A stretch of DNA of 64,000 nucleotides from Amaricoccus sp003258405 (lineage in GTDB: Bacteria > Pseudomonadota > Alphaproteobacteria > Rhodobacterales > Rhodobacteraceae), in contig NZ_CP171225.1 of assembly GCF_043226085.1 (NCBI RefSeq), forward strand, positions 1,364,001 to 1,428,000. Direction: 5' to 3'. Under the pieces are notes generated by a model. The model made no database searches, was not told the DNA's origin, and saw nothing but the letters and a program-made list of their open reading frames with translations. Positions 51,421 to 61,781 of the stretch are shown here, in pieces. Position numbers and translations under genes: made by a program. The stretch's first letter is position 1. Each line of letters begins with the position of its first letter.

Positions 51421-52793
51421 AGCAGCCACCATCCGATCAGGCAGATCCCGAATCCGATCGTTCCAAGCAGGGTTTCCATCACCGTCCAGGTCTTGAGCGT
51501 GGTCTTGGCATCCATGTCGAGGAAGCGGCCGACCAGCCAGAAGCCCGAATCGTTCACATGGCTCAGCACCGTCGCGCCGCAGGCGATGGCGATGACGAGG
51601 AAGCAGAGATCGAAGGACGAGAGGCCGGTGGTTGCGGCCACGGTGGGCGCGAGCAGGCCCGCCGTGGTGGTGAGCGCGACGGTCGCCGAGCCCTGGGCGA
51701 CGCGGAGCGCGGTCGAGATCAGGAAGGCCGCGACGATGAGCGGCATGCCGAGCTGGTCGAGGCTGCCCGCGAGCGCCTGGCCGATGCCGCTGGCGCGCAG
51801 GACGCCGCCGAACATGCCGCCCGCGCCGGTGACGAGGATGATGGCGCAGACCGGCGCGAGGGCGCGGTCCATGATCTTCTCGAGCTCGCCCGCCGGGCGG
51901 TCGGCGCCGAGCTTCCACATCGCGACCAGCACGGTGATGAGGAGCGCGACCGGCGTCTGGCCGATCATGCGCAGGATGTTCACCCAGACCGCATCGCCGT
52001 TCACCACACCCACGGTCGCGAGCGTGTTGAGGCCGGTGTTGAGGAAGATGAGCCCGAGCGGCAGCAGCAGCACCGACATCACGGTGCCGAAGCTCGGGAG
52101 CGGACCCTCCGCCTGCGCCGTCTCGCCGCCGCCGAGCAGGTCCGGCACCGGCAGCACGAAGCGCTTGCCGGCCCAGAGCGCGTAGAGATAGGCGCCGAAG
52201 AACCAGGTGGGCAGCGCGACGACGAGGCCCACGAAGACGAGAAGGCCGATGTCGGCCCCGAGCAGGTCGCCCGCCGCGACCGGTCCGGGATGGGGCGGCA
52301 GGAAGGCATGCATCACCGCGAAGGCCCCGGCGCAGGGGAAGGCGTAGGTGATGACCGAGCCGCCGAAGCGGCGCGCGACGCTGAAGATGATCGGGAGCAT
52401 CACGACGAGGCCCGCATCGAAGAAGATCGGGAAGCCGAAGAGCAGCGAGGCGACGCCGAGGGCGAAGGGTGCGCGGTGATCGCCGAAGACATCGACGAGG
52501 CGGTCGGCGAGCACCTGCGCGCCGCCGGTCACCTCGAGGATGCGCCCGATCATCGCGCCGAAGCCGACGAGCAGGGCGACGGTGGCGAGCGTGGAGCCGA
52601 AGCCCTGGAGCAGGGTCGGCACGACATCGGCAAAGGGTATGCGGGTGACGAGCGCGGTGAGCAGGCTCACCAGCACCAGCGCCACGAAGGCGTGGACGCG
52701 GAAGCGCAGGATGAGCGTGAGAAGCAGGAGCACGGCTCCCACGGCGATAATCAGCAGCGTAGCCGTCCCGTAGGCTGGCTCGATGGTTTCCAT
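51417..52793 (-). CDS. gluconate:H+ symporter, GntP family
   Basis: The 458-residue permease has about 12-14 hydrophobic segments and GntP motifs such as GFGAMIGRILEVTGGAQVLAD, FGFPIFFDAGLVVMLP and HAFLPPHPGPVAAG. It imports gluconate or a related sugar acid with a proton. GGGGGGACATC gives a strong Shine-Dalgarno before the ATG at 52793; the longer open frame to 52847 is rejected. The downstream gntK overlaps by 4 bp. The upstream spacer carries an 18-bp direct repeat that could be an operator. Confidence 0.93.
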   Translation of the reverse strand: METIEPAYGTATLLIIAVGAVLLLLTLILRFRVHAFVALVLVSLLTALVTRIPFADVVPTLLQGFGSTLATVALLVGFGAMIGRILEVTGGAQVLADRLVDVFGDHRAPFALGVASLLFGFPIFFDAGLVVMLPIIFSVARRFGGSVITYAFPCAGAFAVMHAFLPPHPGPVAAGDLLGADIGLLVFVGLVVALPTWFFGAYLYALWAGKRFVLPVPDLLGGGETAQAEGPLPSFGTVMSVLLLPLGLIFLNTGLNTLATVGVVNGDAVWVNILRMIGQTPVALLITVLVAMWKLGADRPAGELEKIMDRALAPVCAIILVTGAGGMFGGVLRASGIGQALAGSLDQLGMPLIVAAFLISTALRVAQGSATVALTTTAGLLAPTVAATTGLSSFDLCFLVIAIACGATVLSHVNDSGFWLVGRFLDMDAKTTLKTWTVMETLLGTIGFGICLIGWWLL

Positions 52794-52944
52794 GATGTCC
52801 CCCCAATGTTTTGCGGGGAAAGGTGGCCTGTTCCCCCAAGCAATCAAGGGCGACCCTGACGCAGGCCCGGGCGGAGGTAAAGTGAAGGGCGCGAAAAACC
52901 ATGCGGTTGGCGATTATTTTCCGCACGGAAAAAGACGCATGAAA

Positions 52945-52984
52945 GCGCATGATCCGGGTCGGCGATGCGCATGATCCGGGTCGG
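52945..52984. repeat. 18-bp perfect direct repeat, 22-bp period
   Basis: GCGCATGATCCGGGTCGG occurs at 52945-52962 and again, identical, at 52967-52984. The copies start 22 bp apart, about two helical turns. A third partial copy (CGCATGA) precedes them at 52936-52942. The repeats lie in the 249-bp divergent spacer between the gluconate transporter gene and the SDR gene, so they are a plausible operator for one or both. Confidence 0.7.
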
Positions 52985-53042
52985 ACGGGATGCCGCAAGA
53001 CCGTATCCGCAAGGAGCAGAAAACGTTGAACAAGGATCAACC

Positions 53043-53804
53043 ATGCTTCTTGAGAAGAAATCGATCATCATCACCGGCGCGTCCAGCGGCATCGGGGCGG
53101 CAGCGGCGCTTCTCTTCGCGAAGAACGGCGCGCAGGTGGTTCTTGGAGCGCGCCGGGAGAAGGAGCTGGGTGCGGTTGTCGGCCGGATCAACCGGTCCGG
53201 CGGGACGGCCGTGGCCTTGCCGGGGGATGTGACCGACCCCGGCTATGCCGACGAGCTCGTCGCGCTCGCCAGATCGGAATTCGGCGGTCTCGACGGCGCC
53301 TTCAACAATGCGGGCAGGGTCGGCTCCGGCCTGATGGTGGCCGAGACGCCACCCGAGGAATGGTCGGACATCCTCGCCACCAATCTCACCTCGGCGTTTC
53401 ATGCCGCCCGGGCGCAGATTCCTGCCCTGCTGGAGCGCGGGGGCGGAACCCTGGCGTTCACGGGGTCCTTTATCGGCCACACCGCGACATTGCCGGGCAT
53501 GGGGGCCTACGCGGCCGCGAAGACCGGCCTGATCGGCCTGGTTCAGGCGCTGGCAGTGGAATATGGCAGCCAGGGCATTCGCGCGAATGCGCTCTTGCCC
53601 GGCGGCACGCTGACGGCCATGGCGATGGATGCGGCGACAAATCCCGAGACCGAAGCCTTCATCGCGGGTCTTCATGCGCTGAAGCGCCTCGCGAAACCGG
53701 AGGAAATCGCGAATGCGGCGATGTTCCTGATGTCCGACCTCTCCAGCTTCGTGACCGGATCGGCCATGTTGGCCGACGGGGGCAATTCGATCAGCAAGGT
53801 CTGA
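53043..53804 (+). CDS. SDR-family oxidoreductase
   Basis: The 253-residue classical short-chain dehydrogenase has the cofactor motif TGASSGIG (11-18), NNAG (88-91), catalytic Ser142, Tyr156 and Lys160 (in GAYAAAK). The fold and length suit reduction or oxidation of a sugar, sugar acid or hydroxyketone; adjacency to gluconate genes hints at a sugar-acid substrate but is not proof. AAGGATCAACC gives a good Shine-Dalgarno before the ATG at 53043. It is divergent from gntT and shares the repeat-bearing spacer. A strong stem-loop follows its stop. Confidence 0.92.
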   Translation: MLLEKKSIIITGASSGIGAAAALLFAKNGAQVVLGARREKELGAVVGRINRSGGTAVALPGDVTDPGYADELVALARSEFGGLDGAFNNAGRVGSGLMVAETPPEEWSDILATNLTSAFHAARAQIPALLERGGGTLAFTGSFIGHTATLPGMGAYAAAKTGLIGLVQALAVEYGSQGIRANALLPGGTLTAMAMDAATNPETEAFIAGLHALKRLAKPEEIANAAMFLMSDLSSFVTGSAMLADGGNSISKV

Positions 53805-53815
53805 CCGGCGACGGG

Positions 53816-53844
53816 CTCCGGTTCGCGCGTTGCGCGAACCGGAG
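53816..53844 (+). terminator. stem-loop after the SDR gene
   Basis: A perfect 13-bp stem (53816-53828 with 53832-53844) with loop GTT starts 12 bp after the SDR stop codon. It lacks a T tract (GCCCCTC follows), so it may be a weak terminator or stabiliser. Confidence 0.5.
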
Positions 53845-53945
53845 GCCCCTCAAGGGGTCGCAAGGCCGACGCGGTCTTCGCGCGCCTCCGTCCGGCATGG
53901 CCCCGCCGCCACAGGCGCTTTCGTCCGCGAGTGCGGCAGGACATG

Positions 53946-53973
53946 CAAAAAGGGCGCCCGCGGGGGCGCCCTT
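53946..53973 (-). terminator. intrinsic terminator of ftsH
   Basis: On the minus strand a 10-bp GC stem (53964-53973 with 53950-53959) is followed by TTTTTGCAT, a textbook intrinsic terminator, 28 bp past the ftsH stop codon. Confidence 0.85.
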
Positions 53974-54000
53974 CGGAGGTCTGGCCGGTTTTCCGCGGGC

Positions 54001-55944
<1,944 letters not shown>

Positions 55945-56010
55945 ACGTCCCGGCGTCGTTATTCCCGCCTCGGGCCCCTTTGCGCTAACATAAGCAGTGG
56001 CCGCCGGGAT

Positions 56011-57300
56011 TCAATGCAATAGAGACACAGCTGCAAGCCCCGCGGGCATGCCACAGAGCCGGAAGGAAAACCCGTTTCCAAGTCCGGCCAGCGGCGCGGC
56101 AACCAGATCATCCTCACGCCAGATCGCGGGGGTCGTCAGCAGTGTCTCGCGGGCAGCGCCTGTCTGCCGCCAGTCCGGGACCCGTGACAACCCTTCACGG
56201 CCCAGCGCGGCAATCTTCAGACCTTCGGCTCGCGGCGGCAGTATATCCAATTTCCACCGTTTCTCCCATACCCCATTTTCAACTGATACGGGTGCGGCAA
56301 CCCGGCCAGGTTCGCGACGGATGACCACCTGGCCGCGGCGGGCGCGCAGGATGCAGCCATGCAGCGTCAGACCCGCGCCGATGTGGCCGCCGGCGACCGC
56401 CGCGGCGACGGGCGCAAGCTGGGTGAGGCGCGGGCGGTAACTCTCGGCGCCGACCCAGCAAAGCAGATCGGCGAGGAGGCGGAGGCGGATCTCCTCCGGG
56501 GCGGCGGCGAAGGCGGCGGGCGCGAGCGAGACCTCGCCGCCCGCGCTCACCGAAACGCAGGCGCCGGCGAGGGCTCCGGTGGCGCTTTCGAGCGCAAGGC
56601 GGGCGCGGGCCATGCGCGCCGCCGTGGCCGCGAGGTTTTCCGCGCCGATGCCGAGCCCCTCGAGCGTGGCGAGGGCCGCGCGGGTGCGCACCCGGTCGAA
56701 GCGGAGATCGGCATTGCTCGGATCCTCGGCCCAGCACATGCCGAGGCCGGAGAGCCAGAGGCGCAGCGCATCGCGGCGCAGGCCGAGCATCGGGCGGAGC
56801 CAGAGGAGCCCGCCGAGGCGGGAGACCGGGGCCATGGCGCTGAGGCCATCGACGCCCGAGCCGCGGGCGAGCCGGAGGAGGAAGGTTTCGGCCTGATCGT
56901 CGAGCGTGTGGCCGAGCGCCACCGCCTCGACCCCCTCGCCCGCCGCCCAGCGCCCGATCAGCCGACGCCGGGCGCTGCGCGCATTGGCCTGGAGATTGCC
57001 GCGGCCGTCCCAGTCCTGCCAGCGCAGCGTCGCATGGGGCAGGCCGCGCAGGGCGCAGAGCCCGGCGACGGTCTCGGCCTCGGCGGCGCTGCCGTGACGC
57101 AGGCCATGGTCGATGGTGACGACGCGGAGCGGCCGGCCGGCGGCGGCGGCCCAGCGCTCGAGCAGCAGGAGAAGGGCGAGGCTGTCGCTGCCGCCCGAGA
57201 CGGCGACGCCGAGCGGGCCGCCCGGCGGCAGGGCGGCGAGCGCGGGCGCCATCGCGGCGAGGAAGGGCCCGGCGGTGTCCTGGAGGGGGGTGGTGTTCAC
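56011..57300 (-). CDS. tilS: tRNA(Ile)-lysidine synthetase
   Basis: TilS converts the CAU-anticodon cytidine of a tRNA-Ile to lysidine, which makes AUA decoding possible. The 429-residue protein has the PP-loop SGGSDS (35-40), VVTIDHGLR, NLQANARSARRRL and GHTLDDQAETFLLRLARGSG, followed by a C-terminal domain. The start is a GTG at 57300, overlapping the cpoB stop by 4 bp (GTGA). Upstream in-frame residues reaching 57513 are a shadow of cpoB. It lies between the tol-pal operon and ftsH, the common arrangement in this order. Confidence 0.96.
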   Translation of the reverse strand: MNTTPLQDTAGPFLAAMAPALAALPPGGPLGVAVSGGSDSLALLLLLERWAAAAGRPLRVVTIDHGLRHGSAAEAETVAGLCALRGLPHATLRWQDWDGRGNLQANARSARRRLIGRWAAGEGVEAVALGHTLDDQAETFLLRLARGSGVDGLSAMAPVSRLGGLLWLRPMLGLRRDALRLWLSGLGMCWAEDPSNADLRFDRVRTRAALATLEGLGIGAENLAATAARMARARLALESATGALAGACVSVSAGGEVSLAPAAFAAAPEEIRLRLLADLLCWVGAESYRPRLTQLAPVAAAVAGGHIGAGLTLHGCILRARRGQVVIRREPGRVAAPVSVENGVWEKRWKLDILPPRAEGLKIAALGREGLSRVPDWRQTGAARETLLTTPAIWREDDLVAAPLAGLGNGFSFRLCGMPAGLAAVSLLH

Positions 57301-58205
57301 TGGCAGCCCAGGGAGGCCTTCTCCGACGGCACCTGCGCGGTGACAGGCGCGCCGGGGTAGCGGGTCACGACCTCGTCGAGCGTGAGGCAGGCCTCGGAGG
57401 TCTTGCCGATGCGCGCGAGGCTGCGGCCGAGGCCGAAGAGCGCCTCGGGGCCGGTGGGGCCCTGCGGATCGCCGCTGAACGTGTCGAGATAGCCGCGCGC
57501 GGCGGCCTGCCACTTGCCCTGTTCGGCCAGCACCTCGCTGCGGCGGAGCTGCGCGCGGCTCGAGAGCGGGCTGCCGGGATAGGTGGCGAGAAAGCTGTCG
57601 AACTTGCTGACCGCCTCGTCGAGACGATCGGCATCGGCCGCGGCAATGGCGGCGTCGAAATCCGACTGTTCGGTGACGGCGAGCTGGGTATCGCCGGTGG
57701 TGCCGCCAAAACCGCCGCCCGCCGCGCCGGCCGCCACTGCGCCAGCCGCGCCGCCGCCGCCGGCTCCGCCCTCGGTGCGGGGGCGCGGGCGGGGCATGGT
57801 GACGCCGCCGCCGAGCTCGGGCGCCGGGGTCGCGGCCACGGCGCTCGCGTCGCCGCCCTCGAGCTCGGTCAGGCGGAACTCGATGTCGCCCACGCGGTTG
57901 GTCGCGTCCTTGACGATGCGGTCGATGTCGTTGGTGAGCACGTCCACGCGGTTGGTGAGCTGCCGGAGCTCGGCCTCGAGCTGGTCGAGGCGCTCGAGGG
58001 CCGTGGCGGGCGCGACCGGCAGGCCGCCCGCCGCCCCCTGACGGACGAGCTCGTCGCGGAGCTGCTGCACCTGACCGTTGAGCACGTCGACCTCGGCGCG
58101 GATGTCCGCGACCGTCTGGGCCTGCGCGAGCCCCGGCAGCGCGAGGACGGCTGCGAGGCAGAGCGCGGGCAAAGGGCGGAAACGGGGCATGGGGCTCACT
58201 TTCAT
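57297..58205 (-). CDS. cpoB: Tol-Pal accessory TPR protein
   Basis: CpoB (YbgF) is a periplasmic protein coordinating Tol-Pal with peptidoglycan synthesis during division. The 302-residue protein has a signal peptide (ALCLAAVLALPGLAQAQ), an N-terminal coiled coil rich in Leu and Glu (VADIRAEVDVLNGQVQQLRDEL to DRIVKDATN), a glycine-rich linker, and TPR repeats from about residue 185 (FDAAIAAADADRLDEAVSKFDSFL). The start may be 58205 or M6 (58190). It is downstream of pal by 17 bp and coupled to tilS by GTGA. Confidence 0.92.
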   Translation of the reverse strand: MKVSPMPRFRPLPALCLAAVLALPGLAQAQTVADIRAEVDVLNGQVQQLRDELVRQGAAGGLPVAPATALERLDQLEAELRQLTNRVDVLTNDIDRIVKDATNRVGDIEFRLTELEGGDASAVAATPAPELGGGVTMPRPRPRTEGGAGGGGAAGAVAAGAAGGGFGGTTGDTQLAVTEQSDFDAAIAAADADRLDEAVSKFDSFLATYPGSPLSSRAQLRRSEVLAEQGKWQAAARGYLDTFSGDPQGPTGPEALFGLGRSLARIGKTSEACLTLDEVVTRYPGAPVTAQVPSEKASLGCQ

Positions 58206-58222
58206 GCGGCCTTGATAGCGGA

Positions 58223-58750
58223 TCAGGACCCGGCGCCGCCAGTCACAACCGTGACAGCCCGGCGGTTCTGCGCCCAGCAGCTTTCGCTCGGGCAGGTGGC
58301 GACGGGGCGTTCGCGGCCATAGGTGATGATCGAGATCCGCTGGTCGGGAATGCCCTGCGACACCATGTAGTTGCGCACGGCGCTCGCGCGGCTGGCGCCC
58401 AGCGCCATGTTGTATTCGCCGGTGCCGCGCTCGTCGGCATGGCCCTCGATCAGGATCGGCGCGCCGGGATTCTGCGACAGCCAGGAGATCTGCTGGTTGA
58501 GGGTGCCGATCGCCTCGGCGCTGAGCGAGCTCTGGTCAACGGTGAAGAGCACCCGGTCGCTGATCTGGGTGCCGGGGAGCGTCGAGCTGCCGACGCCGCC
58601 CGCGCCGTAGCCCCCGCCCATGCCCTCGACACCGATCGTGCCGTCGGTGCCGCTGAAGCCGGTGCCCGTGGGGACGGTCACGTCGCCCCGGCCGGAACAG
58701 GCCGCGACGAGGATCGAGAGGGCGAGGAGGCCGCCGGTGTGGAATTTCAT
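58223..58750 (-). CDS. pal: peptidoglycan-associated lipoprotein
   Basis: Pal anchors the outer membrane to peptidoglycan and binds TolB. The 175-residue lipoprotein has lipobox LVAAC with Cys18, a glycine-rich linker (residues 30-55), and the OmpA-like domain with EGHADERGTGEYNMALGASRA, which contains the diaminopimelate-binding aspartate and arginine. The ATG at 58750 opens the lipoprotein signal. It follows tolB by 53 bp and precedes cpoB by 17 bp. A longer in-frame extension overlapping tolB is a shadow. Confidence 0.96.
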   Translation of the reverse strand: MKFHTGGLLALSILVAACSGRGDVTVPTGTGFSGTDGTIGVEGMGGGYGAGGVGSSTLPGTQISDRVLFTVDQSSLSAEAIGTLNQQISWLSQNPGAPILIEGHADERGTGEYNMALGASRASAVRNYMVSQGIPDQRISIITYGRERPVATCPSESCWAQNRRAVTVVTGGAGS

Positions 58751-58803
58751 CTTTGTCACGTCCCTTCGTTCTGGCGCCGGCCCGGAGCGGGCCCGGCGCG
58801 CGA

Positions 58804-60132
58804 TCATGCGAGAAGACCGGACCAGGAGGGGTCCGAGGCGAAGCCCGCCGTCGGCACCTGGCGGAGATTGCGGCCGGTGATGTCCACCGAATAGATCTGC
58901 GGGCCGCCCTGCTCCCCCGGGGTTTCGCGGAAGAACATGAGCACGCGGCCGTTCGGCGCCCAGGTCGGGCCCTCGTCGATGTAGCTTGCCGTCAGGAGCT
59001 TCTCGTTCGAGCCGTCTGGACTCATCACGCCGATATGGAAACGGCCGCCGACGATCTTGGTAAACGCGATGCGGTCGCCGCGGGGCGACCACACGGGCGT
59101 GGCGTAGCGGCCCTCGCCGAAGCTGATGCGTTTGGCCGAGCCGCCGGTGGAGCCCATGACGTAGAGCTGCTGGGTGCCGGCGCGATCGCTCTCGAAGACG
59201 ATCTGGCCGCCATCGGGCGAGAAGCAGGGCGAGGTGTCGATGGAGGAGGTGTCGGTGAGCTGGCTGCGCCGGCGGCCCGAGAGATCGGCGACGAAGATGT
59301 TGGCGCCCGCGCCGGTGGCGAGCGAGAAGACCACGCGGCTCTCGTCCTGGGAGAAGCGGGGGGCGAAGGTCATGCCCTGGACATCCGTCAGCACCTGGCG
59401 GCGGCGGCCGTTCGCCTCGATGAGGAAGATCATCGGGGCGCCCTTCTCGTAGCTCGTGTAGAGGATCTGGCGCGCGGAGGGCGAGAGGCGCGGGGTGAGC
59501 ACGAGGGCGTTGCCGTCGGTCAGCGTCACCGCATTGGCCCCGTCGTAATCCATGATGGCGAGCTGCTTGCGGCGCTGCGCCTTCGGGCCGCTCGCGGCGA
59601 TATAGGCGACGCGGCTGTCGAAATAGCCGCTCTCGCCGGTCAGGCGCGCATAGACCGCATCGGCGACCTTGTGGCCGAGGCGGCGCCAGGCGGTGGTGGT
59701 GCCCTCGAACTGCAGGCCCTCGCCGAGCGGGGCCTGGGCGAAGACATCCCAGAGGCGGAAGCGCACCGCGATGCGGTCGCCGGACTGGCGCACCGCGCCG
59801 GTCACCAGCGCCTGCGCGTTGATCGCGCTCCAGTCGGAGAAGCGGATGGGCGCGTCGAAATTCGAGATCCGGCCGATATGGGCCGCCGCCGGGATCTCGC
59901 GGAAGAGACCGGAGCCGGTGAGATCGGCCGTGACCACCTGGGTGATCTGCGCGGCCATCTGCGCGGCCTCCGGCGTATCGGCAACGAAGGTCGGCGCCGC
60001 GAAGGGCATCGGCTCGATCACGCCCTCGGTGATCTCGATGCGGAGCGGCGACTGGGCCGCGGCCGCGAAGGGCAGGAGCGCGAGGCTGGCGGGCAGGCCG
60101 AGAACGAGGCTGCGCCGGAAGCTGTTCACCAT
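58804..60132 (-). CDS. tolB: Tol-Pal system beta-propeller protein TolB
   Basis: TolB is the periplasmic link between TolA and Pal. The 442-residue protein has a signal peptide (LVLGLPASLALLPFAAAAQ), an N-terminal domain including RIEITEGVIEPMPFA with the TolA-binding strand, and a six-bladed beta-propeller with repeated PxxSPDG-like motifs, for example FSPDGGQIVFESDR and WSPRGDRIAFTK. The ATG at 60132 overlaps the end of tolA by 7 bp, typical of the coupled operon. Confidence 0.97.
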   Translation of the reverse strand: MVNSFRRSLVLGLPASLALLPFAAAAQSPLRIEITEGVIEPMPFAAPTFVADTPEAAQMAAQITQVVTADLTGSGLFREIPAAAHIGRISNFDAPIRFSDWSAINAQALVTGAVRQSGDRIAVRFRLWDVFAQAPLGEGLQFEGTTTAWRRLGHKVADAVYARLTGESGYFDSRVAYIAASGPKAQRRKQLAIMDYDGANAVTLTDGNALVLTPRLSPSARQILYTSYEKGAPMIFLIEANGRRRQVLTDVQGMTFAPRFSQDESRVVFSLATGAGANIFVADLSGRRRSQLTDTSSIDTSPCFSPDGGQIVFESDRAGTQQLYVMGSTGGSAKRISFGEGRYATPVWSPRGDRIAFTKIVGGRFHIGVMSPDGSNEKLLTASYIDEGPTWAPNGRVLMFFRETPGEQGGPQIYSVDITGRNLRQVPTAGFASDPSWSGLLA

Positions 60133-61301
60133 GAGACCATTCCCTCGGGATTGAAGACGACTTCAATGTCGCGCCACTGACCATACTTGTCGGCGGGCAG
60201 GTTCGAATAGGGGGCGCAGCGCAACAGCGCGCGGCGGCCGGCGTCGAAGGCGCTCTGGTAGCGCGCGTCCGGCACCGGGTTCGGCTCGACGAGGCGGATC
60301 GAGCCGCTGATCACGTCGCCGGTCACGGTGAGCTCGGCGGCGAGCGTCACCTTGAGCTCCTGGGCGTCGCGCAGGCCCGCGGGCAGGTTCCAGCAGCGCT
60401 GGACCGCGAGGCGCAGCCCCTCCTTCTCGCCCGCCGACATCGGCGGGCCGGAGACACCGCCCTGCCCCGGCGTCGGCTCGGTCGGCGGCGTGACGCTCGG
60501 CTGGGTCGGCGCGGTGGCCTGCGCCACGAGATCGGCGAGCTGGGATTCGCGGCTCGGCGCGGGTGCGGCCGGGGTCTCGCGCGGGGTTTCCCGCTGCGGT
60601 TCGGGCGCCGGCGGCGTCGGCGTGGCCTGCTGGGTGCGGGAGACCGCTTCGGGGCGCGAGCGCGGCCGGGCCGAAGAGGCGAGCGCGAGCGGCGCCTTGG
60701 GCGCGGGCTCGGCCACCGGCTCGGGCGCGGTCTCGGGCGGCGCGGCCTCTTCCTCCTGCGGCACGGCAACCTCGATGTCGGGCTCGGGCGCGGTATCGCG
60801 CTGCACGGTCTCGGCCTCGGGCAGCGCGTCGGGCGGCGGCGGGGTCGGTTCGGGCGCGATGCGCGCGACCGGCCGCGGCCGCGGCGCCTCGACGGCGCTC
60901 GGCGGAGCGGGGCTTACCTGGTCGGGCGAGACGGCGGCGAAATCCGTGCTCGGGGCCGAGAGCGGCGCCTCGGGGTTGAAGCGCGGCGAGAGCGGCGCGC
61001 GTTCGGCCTCGGCCGGCGCGTCCGACGGCGCCGGTGCGGGCGTCTCGGCGGGCCGCTCGGGCGGGGTGATGACGGGAAGCGGGGGCTCCTCGGCGACCTC
61101 GGGCGGCAGGACCACCTCGCCGCCGCCGGGCGGCGCGGAGGCGGCCGACTGCGCGGCCTCGAACTCCGCATCGGTCACGAAGCTCACCGAGGTCACGGAG
61201 ACCGGCTCCCGGTCGCGGGGAGATAGCCAGGGCAGGCCGAAGATCGCAGCCGCGATCAGCGCGCCATGGGCCGCCCCCGAGATCAGCGTGCCTGGTTTCA
61301 T
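60126..61301 (-). CDS. tolA: Tol-Pal envelope protein TolA
   Basis: TolA spans the periplasm between TolQR and TolB/Pal. The 391-residue protein has one N-terminal transmembrane helix (LISGAAHGALIAAAIFGLPWL, residues 6-26), a long Pro/Ala/Glu-rich middle region (about 45-290), and a C-terminal domain with RCWNLPAGLRDAQELKVTLAAELT. The middle is proline-rich rather than the helical Ala/Lys coil of enterobacterial TolA, so it is probably extended. The ATG at 61301 overlaps the tolR stop by one base (TGATG); the preceding TTG in frame is rejected. Confidence 0.92.
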   Translation of the reverse strand: MKPGTLISGAAHGALIAAAIFGLPWLSPRDREPVSVTSVSFVTDAEFEAAQSAASAPPGGGEVVLPPEVAEEPPLPVITPPERPAETPAPAPSDAPAEAERAPLSPRFNPEAPLSAPSTDFAAVSPDQVSPAPPSAVEAPRPRPVARIAPEPTPPPPDALPEAETVQRDTAPEPDIEVAVPQEEEAAPPETAPEPVAEPAPKAPLALASSARPRSRPEAVSRTQQATPTPPAPEPQRETPRETPAAPAPSRESQLADLVAQATAPTQPSVTPPTEPTPGQGGVSGPPMSAGEKEGLRLAVQRCWNLPAGLRDAQELKVTLAAELTVTGDVISGSIRLVEPNPVPDARYQSAFDAGRRALLRCAPYSNLPADKYGQWRDIEVVFNPEGMVSW

Positions 61302-61780
61302 CAATTCCCGGACGAGCCGTCCTTTCCGTCGAAGCGGGGCCCGCCCTGCTCGGTCACGAGCCCGATGTCGTGGAAGCCGCTGGCGTTGAGCGCACCCATC
61401 ACCTGCATGACCTCCTCATAGGGGATGGCGCCATCGGCGCGGAGGTAGACCTTCTCGCTGTCGCGCTCCTTCGAGACGGCCTGGAGCAGCGGGATGAGCT
61501 CCGCGCGCGCGACCTCGGAATTCTGCACGAGGATGCCGCCGTCGGCGGTGAGCGAGAGGGTGAGCGGCTCCTCGCGCTCGGAGGGCAGCGGCGCGGCGGC
61601 GGTCTTCGGCAGCTCGATCGGCACGCCGACGGTGAGCAGCGGCGCGGCGACCATGAAGATGATGAGCAGCACCAGCATCACGTCGACCATCGGGGTCACG
61701 TTGATCTCGGCCATCGGCCGGCGCCCGCCACGGCGGGATCCCCCCCTCCGCGCCCGGGCCGTCTGCACGCTCATGCCCAT
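61301..61780 (-). CDS. tolR: Tol-Pal proton-channel protein TolR
   Basis: TolR forms the TolQR proton channel that energises TolA. The 159-residue protein has one transmembrane helix (VDVMLVLLIIFMVAAPLL, about residues 32-49) with the essential aspartate in PMVDVMLV, and a C-terminal periplasmic domain (LTLSLTADGGILVQNSEV onward). Two closely spaced ATGs, 61780 and 61774, can serve as start. It is one base from tolQ and overlaps tolA by one base. Confidence 0.96.
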   Translation of the reverse strand: MGMSVQTARARRGGSRRGGRRPMAEINVTPMVDVMLVLLIIFMVAAPLLTVGVPIELPKTAAAPLPSEREEPLTLSLTADGGILVQNSEVARAELIPLLQAVSKERDSEKVYLRADGAIPYEEVMQVMGALNASGFHDIGLVTEQGGPRFDGKDGSSGN

Positions 61781-61781
61781 G

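Noticed and set aside
50911..53040. Minus-strand open frame of 709 codons spanning the gluconate genes
   Set aside because: Only its last 169 codons code for gluconokinase; the rest is another frame of the transporter gene. Not a fusion protein.
58223..60184. Minus-strand open frame of 653 codons ending as Pal
   Set aside because: The upstream part is an alternative frame of tolB. Pal starts at 58750 with its lipoprotein signal.
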